NCBI GenBank assembly: GCA_016180925.1
Contig: JACPAH010000004.1
Coordinates: 1-35,774 of the forward strand
Direction: 5' to 3'
Source: Candidatus Aenigmatarchaeota archaeon
GTDB taxonomy: Archaea > Aenigmatarchaeota > Aenigmatarchaeia > GW2011-AR5
DNA: 35,774 nucleotides
The notes under the pieces were generated by a model. That model saw only the letters and a program-made list of their open reading frames with translations, made no database searches and was not told the DNA's origin. This document shows, piece by piece, positions 7,539-15,756 of the stretch. The first letter of the stretch is position 1, and each line of letters opens with the position of its first letter. A program made the translations under genes and the position numbers.

Positions 7539-8020
7539 TTCCACAAACACCCTGTTTTACCGGCTTTTGCCGCCTGCGCTGCCTCTTTCAGGGCATCGTT
7601 GTATCTGGAGTTCGGCTCAATAAAATAGAGATACGCGTAGCCTTCGCGGACAAGAAGCTCGTTCACGAATGTCCCGTTGAGGAATATGTACCGCAGGGAG
7701 CGCTTGTACCTGTCCTTGTCCTCGATATCCCGCTCGACATCGACATCCTTCTTCAGTATAAGCTCCTTCAGCCTCTCGGTGGCTTCCTTGTAACATTCCT
7801 GGCCGCGCTCCGGCGTGTCTATGCCGAGCAGGCGGACGCTTTCCCCGCTTTCAAGAACGACGGTGTCGCCGTCCACGACTCTCGTCACAAGATATGTTTC
7901 TCTTGGATGCGCAAGAGCTTCGCCGCTTACGGCATATCCCGACGGACCGGAAAGATAAAGAAATAATGCAACAGCCATCACTGCAATAACCGCAACAGCA
8001 ACCGCAATAACTGCCCTCAT
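7526..8020 (-). CDS. Thermonuclease-like (SNase) nuclease, N-terminal TM/signal
   Basis: VTRVVDGDTVVLESGESVRLLGIDTPERGQECYKEAT...; N-terminal hydrophobic anchor. Confidence 0.9.
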   Translation of the reverse strand: MRAVIAVAVAVIAVMAVALFLYLSGPSGYAVSGEALAHPRETYLVTRVVDGDTVVLESGESVRLLGIDTPERGQECYKEATERLKELILKKDVDVERDIEDKDRYKRSLRYIFLNGTFVNELLVREGYAYLYFIEPNSRYNDALKEAAQAAKAGKTGCLWNQSA

Positions 8021-11000
8021 GACGACACCTTGGATTTCTTGTCTTTAATCCTTGTGTGGTGCGGCTTTGTCCTTACAGAAAGATAAGCGACAACTGCCAC
8101 AACCACAATGCCGGCCGATATTGCAATAATTTCCACGTTCCCTATTCCTTCCGGTTCCACCGGCGCCGCGGGGCATTCGTCAACCACTGTGGCATTAACA
8201 GGGACATCACAAGTGCTGTTGTACATCACGCAGGAGCCATTGGACATCACGAAGGTCGTGGCATTGAGGCACAGGACGACAGGCTTCTCCTCCGTCTTGT
8301 TATGGGTTACATTGACCACTGGCGGCGGCTGTTCTGTCTTGTTCTGCACGGGCGTCGACGATGCGCCCCCTCCGCCACCCGAGCTGGATGATGAAGACGG
8401 CGATGAAGGGGTTGACGGCGCGCTGTAGGTGAAGGTGACGGTGCTGTGGTTTGCGTTTCCGGAAGAATCGTTGGCGCCGACGATTATCGTATTCGAGCCT
8501 GATGCCGCTATGAAAGTGACGTTCCGGCAGCTGCCAAGCGTTGAATTGCCGTCGGAGTTCAGCTTATACCAGCATGAATCAATGACGACATTGTCGCCGG
8601 CAGTGAAATTGAGGGATATGTTTGAAGATGTGTACGTCCCGGATGGCGACTGCACCCCGAGTTCTGGGGCCTTCGTGTCGTTGCCCGCCGCCGCACCGGA
8701 GAAGCCGGAAAGATAGAGGGAAGTACTGTTCGCCGACAGGACAAAGCATGGAGTGTTGTTCCTGGCCGAGTTGCATTCCGTCGTGAATCTCGTCATGTTC
8801 GGCTGCTGCGGCGTGCCGTTCATGTAATAGTATATCCTGTAGAGTCTGGGGAACGAGACGTATGCCGTGTAGTTCTCCGCAAGAAAACTGTTCAGGTTGA
8901 CCCATACGTAATCGTCCACAACGCCGCCGGCGGACGTGAAATTCGACGTGACATTGTCCAGAGTTATGTTTCTTGTGACATTGACGACATTGGAAGTGTT
9001 GGCCTGGTACCACGTGAAGTTCAATATCTCGGCGACAAGGCCGCTCGTGTTGAACCTGAATGTATAAGACTCGTCAGCAAGCACGTTGTTAATGTCGGCC
9101 AGCTGGCCCGCCGAATTGATGAAGGTAAAATTCGACGACGATGCATTTGCAGTGCTATTTATATTTTGTATGAACGACGTCTCGTTCCTCGTTATGTTGA
9201 TGAAGAGCCAGCGCGTTCCCGACATATTCACGTTGCCTCCCCTGTCCTGGAGCGTCACATTGAACGTATAATTGCCGTGAGTGAGATTGGCGGTGAAATT
9301 GGCAGACGTTCCGGACAGCGTCATGTTATAAAGGGTCCCGTTCAGGTTCAGCACCGAGGAGTTGAGGAAATCAGATGACGTTACATTCACCGTCAGGTTC
9401 CTCGTTGTGGTGAAGCTCTCGTTGTTTGGAGTGGGGCTCTGGAGGATGACAGAAGGCGGCACCAGGTCAACGCTGAAAAAGACTATGCTGGAATTCTCGT
9501 TTCCGAGGGTGTCGTTGGCAAGGACAGTTATGTTGTTTTGGCCCGTTTTAGCAATGAAAGTAATATTGCGGCATTGCGTGAGATTTGTTCTTTCATCATT
9601 GGTGGTGTTCATGAACCAGCACAGGTCGAGGCCGTTGTTCGCGCTTGCAGAGAAATTGAGCGTTATATTGGTGTAATTGTATGTCAGGTTGGAGGGCGAC
9701 GTTATATTCACGACAGGCCTTATGTCCGTGCTGAAAAATATCTGGGTGGTGTTTATGTTCCCCCTGCTGTCGTTGGCGGAAACGTTTATTTCATTGAAGG
9801 CATCGATGGCTGCTATAAATGTTATGTTGGTGCAGCCCAGGCTGATGTTCGAGCCCGTCGAATTCGTATACCAGCACTTGTCGAGGGATATCTCATCCCC
9901 AACGGTATAATTTATCGATATGTTTGTGGTGAAATAGGTCTGGTTCACCGGGGACGTCACGTTTATCGAGGGCGCCTTCGTGTCTATGTCAAGGAGGGCC
10001 GCAAATATGTTTATCCTGGTGAAGTTGAGCTGCGTGACAGTATCCTGTATGAGCCGCCCTGTCCTGTTGAACGCGTCGAGTATGGCCGAAGGGAGCATTA
10101 CAGTCCCGTTCTCCAGGCGCTTGTACTGCCGTAAAATAGCGAAGGCGCCAGAAACGTGCGGTGCTGACATCGAGGTTCCGCTGTTTGTGGTGACGCCTCC
10201 TGCAACGCTGAGGGACGTTATGACGGAGCCCGGAGCCAGGAGGTCGAGGGCAGCCGCCCTGTTGGTGAAACATGATATAACGTCGGCCGCCGTCGTTGAG
10301 TCGGTGCACGAAGCCGATGACCATGTTTTTGAGCCGACATCGGCATCGTACACGGAGCCCACGGCGGTCGCATTTTTTATGCAGGCTGGGGAAGACATGA
10401 TGCCGCTCGTGTCGCCGTTGTTCCCCGAAGCCGCTATGATTGATATGTTATTGAACGTGGCGTTGTTTATGGCGCCTGTCAGGTTGACCTCGCCGGCGCC
10501 GCCGTCAAAGCTGGCGTCGCAGAATCCCGAATACCTGTCCGACGTCCCGAGGCTCATGCTTATCACCGATATGTTGAACAGAGTCGCATTGTTGGTGCAC
10601 CAGCGCATGGCGGACTCGACTTCCGCCATCGTCCCGGCGCCGCCGGTGGAGTTGAAAACGCGCATCGACACTATACTGGCGCCCGGGGCGACGCCCCTGT
10701 AAGTCCCGTTCATGGAAGCGGCGATGCCGGCAACGTGGGTACCGTGGCCGTATGTATCGTTGAAATCCGTGTTTTCCGCCGTACAGCTTTCGTTGGCGCA
10801 ATAATTATAGCCGCCTATGACCTTCCCTGAGAGGCTTGGGTGGGAAGCATTGACACCGGTGTCTATGACGCATATGGTTTCGCCTGTGCCGTTGATTTTC
10901 GTCCCGGTCACGGAAAAGTTCCACACCGAAGTGGCGTTCACAAGCGGCGCCGATTCCGCCAGAAAAGGCACGACTATAGGAACGAGAGTAACGCTGGAGA

Positions 11001-11232
11001 CGCCGGGCGAGTTTTTCAGCTCCTCAAATTCATCCATGGTGACAGCGGCTATGAAACTGCTGTCCGAGACGTTCCTTATCTCCTGTATTCCGACGCTGCC
11101 AACGGCATTTTCCGTTACTATGACCTTCACTATTTCCCTTTCCTCAAAGGCGTCCTCTATATCCGGGTCTATGAAAGCCAGGGAAGTGTTGGATACCAAA
11201 ATGATAATGACCGCGACAAAAAAGACTCTCAT
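8017..11232 (-). CDS. Subtilisin-like (S8) surface protease with repeated Cys-containing beta domains, low-complexity stalk and C-terminal TM
   Basis: CVIDTGVNASHP, GHGTHVAGIAA, GTSMSAPHVSGA triad motifs; signal peptide; three 'CWY..(S/N)..C(R/T)N(I/V)TFIA' repeats; STPSSPSSSSSSGGGGG stalk; C-terminal TM plus basic tail. Confidence 0.93.
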   Translation of the reverse strand: MRVFFVAVIIILVSNTSLAFIDPDIEDAFEEREIVKVIVTENAVGSVGIQEIRNVSDSSFIAAVTMDEFEELKNSPGVSSVTLVPIVVPFLAESAPLVNATSVWNFSVTGTKINGTGETICVIDTGVNASHPSLSGKVIGGYNYCANESCTAENTDFNDTYGHGTHVAGIAASMNGTYRGVAPGASIVSMRVFNSTGGAGTMAEVESAMRWCTNNATLFNISVISMSLGTSDRYSGFCDASFDGGAGEVNLTGAINNATFNNISIIAASGNNGDTSGIMSSPACIKNATAVGSVYDADVGSKTWSSASCTDSTTAADVISCFTNRAAALDLLAPGSVITSLSVAGGVTTNSGTSMSAPHVSGAFAILRQYKRLENGTVMLPSAILDAFNRTGRLIQDTVTQLNFTRINIFAALLDIDTKAPSINVTSPVNQTYFTTNISINYTVGDEISLDKCWYTNSTGSNISLGCTNITFIAAIDAFNEINVSANDSRGNINTTQIFFSTDIRPVVNITSPSNLTYNYTNITLNFSASANNGLDLCWFMNTTNDERTNLTQCRNITFIAKTGQNNITVLANDTLGNENSSIVFFSVDLVPPSVILQSPTPNNESFTTTRNLTVNVTSSDFLNSSVLNLNGTLYNMTLSGTSANFTANLTHGNYTFNVTLQDRGGNVNMSGTRWLFINITRNETSFIQNINSTANASSSNFTFINSAGQLADINNVLADESYTFRFNTSGLVAEILNFTWYQANTSNVVNVTRNITLDNVTSNFTSAGGVVDDYVWVNLNSFLAENYTAYVSFPRLYRIYYYMNGTPQQPNMTRFTTECNSARNNTPCFVLSANSTSLYLSGFSGAAAGNDTKAPELGVQSPSGTYTSSNISLNFTAGDNVVIDSCWYKLNSDGNSTLGSCRNVTFIAASGSNTIIVGANDSSGNANHSTVTFTYSAPSTPSSPSSSSSSGGGGGASSTPVQNKTEQPPPVVNVTHNKTEEKPVVLCLNATTFVMSNGSCVMYNSTCDVPVNATVVDECPAAPVEPEGIGNVEIIAISAGIVVVAVVAYLSVRTKPHHTRIKDKKSKVSS

Positions 11233-11284
11233 GATTTATATAATCCGGACATTAAACTAAATACTTTTCCGTCATAATTAAAAA

Positions 11285-12520
11285 ATGCTAGGGCTTTTCA
11301 AACAGGGCCGTGCAGAGGTGGAGCTTGAAGGCCTCGAAAGGTTCATGTCCGATTCCTTCGCCGGTGATATAGAGAACAGCGGAAAGAAGATGTCAAGGCT
11401 GGAGGACGAGAGCCTCTCGGTAATCGAGTCCCTTAAGAAATCCGTAGAAGAGCTGAGGTCCATAGAAAATGCCAGCACCTTCACCAGCGTGCTAAAAAAC
11501 AGGTACTGCGACAAGAGCATGGAAGCTGCGAGCTCTGTTTCGAAGCCGCCGGAAGACTACGTCTCAAGAAAACTGTTCTCTGATTCCCTGGCCGCGGCAA
11601 TAAGCGAAATAAGCAACATAGACATAAAGGAATTCAGGCATCTCGGGGCTTTCAGCATAAAGATGTCGAAAATATCGTCATATGTATCACAGCTGAAAAA
11701 GCTTCATTCGTCGTACGCTTCCATCCTGAAAAGCTCGCGCCTGGAAGACGTCTTCGCCGCCGGGGCGTCTGTCAGGAACTTAACAGCCAAATATGATAAA
11801 TGCGCCTCCCTCCGCGATGAGGTGAAAAAGAGCGGGAAATCCGCCGAATTCATCGGGAACAGCCTGAAATCCCTCAAGATACGGATTCATGAGCTGGAAA
11901 AAAAGATAGAGGAGGCCGGGTCAAAAACCCAGAGCGTTTATGACGACGAGAAAAGGAAGGACATGATAGAGACTTCGCTGTCGACGGAATTCGGCTCCCT
12001 GGAGAGGAGCATAAGAAAATTCCTCCACGATTGTGAGGACATGATAGAGAAGGGTGACACCGAAACGATGAAGCTGTACGCGGAAAACCCCGGGAGCGCC
12101 TTCCTCAGGCACGACGACGGCTCGGTATTCAGGCGGAACGTGATAAAGATGAGGGAGGCCATATCATCCGGCAGGCTGAAGAGCGACGACAGCCTCGAAA
12201 AGATTGACAGGATGATAAGGAGAATGGACTTTTTCCTTGCAATGAAGAAGGAGCATTCGGATATCAGCAAATCGCTGGAAAAGCTCCTCCTGAAGGCGGA
12301 AAGCGCAAAGAAACCCATAATGAATCAGAAACAGGACGCGGAAAGGCAGGCTGAAGCCCTCTCATCCGAGCTGGAAAAAATCTCCGAAAGCGAGAGGAGG
12401 ATGTCGTCCGAAATCAGGCAACTCACAGAGGAAATAAGGTCCGGCATGGAAAAGCTTTCGTCGTGGTCGTCGGAGAAGACGGGCAAAAGGATAGAAATAA
12501 AGCATTCATTTATCCTGTGA
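11285..12520 (+). CDS. Coiled-coil protein of unknown function (411 aa)
   Basis: Long heptad-rich charged helices; no recognised catalytic motif. Confidence 0.8.
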   Translation: MLGLFKQGRAEVELEGLERFMSDSFAGDIENSGKKMSRLEDESLSVIESLKKSVEELRSIENASTFTSVLKNRYCDKSMEAASSVSKPPEDYVSRKLFSDSLAAAISEISNIDIKEFRHLGAFSIKMSKISSYVSQLKKLHSSYASILKSSRLEDVFAAGASVRNLTAKYDKCASLRDEVKKSGKSAEFIGNSLKSLKIRIHELEKKIEEAGSKTQSVYDDEKRKDMIETSLSTEFGSLERSIRKFLHDCEDMIEKGDTETMKLYAENPGSAFLRHDDGSVFRRNVIKMREAISSGRLKSDDSLEKIDRMIRRMDFFLAMKKEHSDISKSLEKLLLKAESAKKPIMNQKQDAERQAEALSSELEKISESERRMSSEIRQLTEEIRSGMEKLSSWSSEKTGKRIEIKHSFIL

Positions 12521-13277
12521 CGCCATCCTCACGCATACCGTAATACAGCTCCATGAGCTCTTCTATGGTGCCGGCCTCCACGATTGTCATGTTGAGCGGG
12601 CCGCTCACGCTCACCTTCTCCCTGACGTACCTGACACTGCATACTGTGACGGAACCGTATTCAGTGCATTCCCTTTCCCTCCTTGATATCGTGTCCTCCG
12701 ACTGTCCGGAAGGCACTATGAAGATTTCCGCGCCGGCGGCCTTCGCCGCCATGGCCTTCTCCTCTATGGCCCCGACCGAGCCTATGGCGCCGCTGTCCTC
12801 TATCGTCCCGGTCATCATAATCCTGCTGTCCGCCTGGCTGCCGCTAAGTGCCAGAATTACTGAAGCAGCCATGGCCGAACCGGCTGAAGGCCCTTCAATA
12901 ATCGTCGCGTTGACCTTGAGGGTGAATATGACATCTATCATCCCCGAATCGAGCTTCATGTAATCGGCCGCGACCTTGACAGCCGTCCTGGAGGAGAACT
13001 GGGTGTCTATCTGCGACAGGATATTGTCGACATTCACAAGTATCCTTCCGGTACCGGGCTTGACGGTCGTGAAAAGCGTCCCGATGACGCCGTTGTTCTC
13101 CGCATCAACGGCGGGTATCCCCACAACAACGGAATACTCGGAAATCTCAACCGGCTCTTCAGCCGGCCGGGCCGGCATGAAAGATATCCCGAGTATCGCC
13201 CCCACGAGGAATATGGCCGCGACTATGAAAATGAAATCGTTCCTCTTCATCCTTATCTCGTTCCGTCTCATCAGCAA
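12510..13277 (-). CDS. Membrane-anchored standalone Lon-like (S16) protease domain, no AAA+ module
   Basis: IIEGPSAGSAMAASVILAL (Ser), GTIEDSGAIGSVGAIEEKAMAAKAAGAEIFIVPSG (Lys); N-terminal TM. Confidence 0.87.
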   Translation of the reverse strand: MLMRRNEIRMKRNDFIFIVAAIFLVGAILGISFMPARPAEEPVEISEYSVVVGIPAVDAENNGVIGTLFTTVKPGTGRILVNVDNILSQIDTQFSSRTAVKVAADYMKLDSGMIDVIFTLKVNATIIEGPSAGSAMAASVILALSGSQADSRIMMTGTIEDSGAIGSVGAIEEKAMAAKAAGAEIFIVPSGQSEDTISRRERECTEYGSVTVCSVRYVREKVSVSGPLNMTIVEAGTIEELMELYYGMREDGVTG

Positions 13278-13783
13278 ACCCTCACCGACTTCTCCGCGAA
13301 AAGACTGCCGTCGAAATATACCGGCAGGTTCTGGCGCAGGGCAAGCGCTATCGAGTCGCTGGGCCTCGCGTCCAGGACAAGGATGTCGTCGCCCCTCCTC
13401 ATCGTGAGCGTCGCATAGTATATCTCATCCTCATACCTGTCTATCTTCACCTGCAACAGCTTCACCCCGAAGTTGTCGAGCACGTCCTTCATTATATCCT
13501 GCGTCAGCGGCCGGACGGACCACGCGCCATGGAGACCGTTGTATATGGCGAGAGACTGGTCGGCCGTGACATCGAAAGCCACGCGCCTGCATGAATTATC
13601 AAGCCTGACATTCGGCGGCTCCATTGAGACATCGACCTCCACGAGCCCGTCGAAGGACACCCCGTAAGGCGACAATTTCACCACGTCGGATACGGCCAGA
13701 TGATGGATGTATCCCACGTAAACACCGCCCGAGAATGCCGCGACTGCTGCCAGCACAATAGCCAGGAGGATTCTTCCTTTCAT
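13271..13783 (-). CDS. Bifunctional nuclease (BFN/DUF151) family protein, N-terminal TM
   Basis: LDARPSDSIALALRQNLPVYFDGSLF; RPLTQDIMKDVLDNFGVKLLQVKID. Confidence 0.82.
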   Translation of the reverse strand: MKGRILLAIVLAAVAAFSGGVYVGYIHHLAVSDVVKLSPYGVSFDGLVEVDVSMEPPNVRLDNSCRRVAFDVTADQSLAIYNGLHGAWSVRPLTQDIMKDVLDNFGVKLLQVKIDRYEDEIYYATLTMRRGDDILVLDARPSDSIALALRQNLPVYFDGSLFAEKSVRVC

Positions 13784-13828
13784 CAGATTAGATTAGAAAC
13801 AACGCTTATTATAGTTTCGGTCGCAATC

Positions 13829-15673
13829 CTAATTCTTCCTTCCCCACATGTACCAGTAATCCGTGAAAAGCCTCCTCTCCTTCCTTATGTCCAGGGAAAC
13901 ATTCCCCGGGAAGAGCTTACGGACGCTTTCCTCGTCCTTCAGGAATTCGGGGGCGGGAAAAATGAAGCTCCGCCCGAAGCTGAGGAACGAGAATCGGCCG
14001 CCCTTTTTTAGCATCCTGACAAGCTTTCTCACCGGCACGTGCGGGTAATCGAGGTGCTCCAAAACCCCGACGGCAGAGACCGCGTCGAAAGTTCCCGGAG
14101 GAAAGGCGAGCTCATGGGACTTGATGAAAATGACGTTGTCAAAGCCAGTTTTCTTCACGGCCTTTTTCATCTGGCCGGCGCTTATGTCGACCGCCACCAC
14201 TTTCGCTGCCTTCGAAGAAACGGCCCTGGTGGTGAAGCCGGAGCCGCATCCGAAATCCAGCGCGACGGATTTCTTAGAAAGCCCCATTCTTGAGACGACC
14301 TTCGACTCCTCCCTCTTCGAATACCACCTGGAGAACAGCATGTCCCAGAAGAACGATATCCTGTCGTAGAATTTCTCCGTGAAGCTGCTGTCGCTCTGGA
14401 GCTTTATCAGGATGTAAAGCGGTATCCCGAAAAGAAGGAAGAATATTCCCATCGCAAGCGAATACACGGCGTTCTCGACCTCGTGAATCCACATGTATAG
14501 AAGAAGAACGTTGAACGCCATTATGGCGAAAGGCCCGGCCCTCCCGAAGGGCGCCCTGAAATAGCGCTTCGCATCGGGCATCGTGCGCCTCAGCTTCGCC
14601 ACGGAAAGCACCACGCACGAATACATTATCATCGCAAGGGGGAGCAGAAGCCACAGTATCGACGTGAAGTCGCCCAGGGCCACGACAGTGACGAATATGG
14701 TCACCGCAGCCTGGAAGATGATTGCATTGTGCGGGGTCTTGTATCTCGGATGCACCTTCGAGAAGGAAGGCGGAAGAACCCTGTCGCGCGACATCGCGTA
14801 AAGAAGGCGCGGCGACGACACTATCCACGAGGCGGCCGTGCCTATAAGCGGCATGAAAACAAGCAGCATGAATATTCCGAGGAACTCTTTCGGAAAGATT
14901 TCAGAGGCCACGAGAAGCGAGGAATTCTCGCTTTCCCCCATCCTGCCCGAGCCCAGCACCCCTATCGACACGAAGACAAAAAGAAGCGAAAGAAGTGACA
15001 TCACAACAGTGGAAAGCACGAGCATCTTCGGAATGACCTTCCTCGCATTCTTCACTTCTTCCGTTAGATAAGTGGCTATCTCCCACCCGAAGAACGTCTC
15101 GGATATGAAATAAAGGGCTATCAGGACCGACGCGAGCGGAAACGCGAAAAACGGCTCGAAATTGGCCGGATTCACCTCAAGCGAGCCCGGGACTATCACG
15201 ACGAGTATGGAAACCATCGTTATGAGGCCGAAGAAAACCAGGAGCTTCGATGCCCAGTCTATGCCGCGGTAGCTGACAAAATTGAAGAGCAGTATTATCG
15301 CCACGGAATACGTGATGTTGAAGATGAAGTCTGCCGACGGGAAGAGGAATTTAAGGGAGCCGACCACCAGCATGGCTATCGTGATGTTGGCGATTATCCA
15401 CGATACCCATCCCACAAGGAACGAAGGAAACTCCCCGAACGCCCTCTTGACGTACTCATAGACGCCCCCCGACTTGGGGAACATGGAGACGAGCTCGGCA
15501 AAATAGCATGCTATGAAGACCGATACAACCGCCATTATCGCCCACGATATCAGCGATTCAGCCCCCGCATAGCGGGCGCCTATCGAAGGGAGAAAATAAA
15601 TCCCAGTCCCGATTATGCCGTTTACCATCAAGAGGAAAAGCGTCTTCCTCCCTATGCTCTGCTTCAGTCCCAT
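13829..15673 (-). CDS. APC-family amino acid permease fused to a C-terminal class I SAM-dependent methyltransferase domain
   Basis: N-terminal ~430 aa polytopic APC (NGIIGTGIYFLPSIGARYAG..FPKSGGVYEYVKRAFGEFPSFLVGW). C-terminal ~180 aa VALDFGCGSGFTTRAVSSKAAKVVAVDISAGQM...FDAVSAVGVLEHLDYPHVPVRKLVRMLKKGGRF. Confidence 0.9.
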   Translation of the reverse strand: MGLKQSIGRKTLFLLMVNGIIGTGIYFLPSIGARYAGAESLISWAIMAVVSVFIACYFAELVSMFPKSGGVYEYVKRAFGEFPSFLVGWVSWIIANITIAMLVVGSLKFLFPSADFIFNITYSVAIILLFNFVSYRGIDWASKLLVFFGLITMVSILVVIVPGSLEVNPANFEPFFAFPLASVLIALYFISETFFGWEIATYLTEEVKNARKVIPKMLVLSTVVMSLLSLLFVFVSIGVLGSGRMGESENSSLLVASEIFPKEFLGIFMLLVFMPLIGTAASWIVSSPRLLYAMSRDRVLPPSFSKVHPRYKTPHNAIIFQAAVTIFVTVVALGDFTSILWLLLPLAMIMYSCVVLSVAKLRRTMPDAKRYFRAPFGRAGPFAIMAFNVLLLYMWIHEVENAVYSLAMGIFFLLFGIPLYILIKLQSDSSFTEKFYDRISFFWDMLFSRWYSKREESKVVSRMGLSKKSVALDFGCGSGFTTRAVSSKAAKVVAVDISAGQMKKAVKKTGFDNVIFIKSHELAFPPGTFDAVSAVGVLEHLDYPHVPVRKLVRMLKKGGRFSFLSFGRSFIFPAPEFLKDEESVRKLFPGNVSLDIRKERRLFTDYWYMWGRKN

Positions 15674-15756
15674 AGAATTATTGTAAACCAGCCGAATAAA
15701 TAGGATATTATTACTGATTTACAATATGCAACCAGCTTTATGGAACATTAAGCTGG

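Noticed and set aside
8056-11277. Many long plus-strand ORFs opposite the subtilase (e.g. 9538..10134, 9980..10702)
   Set aside because: Antisense shadow ORFs over a clear S8 protease gene with intact catalytic motifs.
15674-15756. Inverted repeats ATTGTAAA/TTTACAAT and AACCAGCTT/AAGCTGGTT between the permease and ATPase genes
   Set aside because: Plausible operator and 3'-end hairpin, but ordinary for such gaps; kept only as a note.
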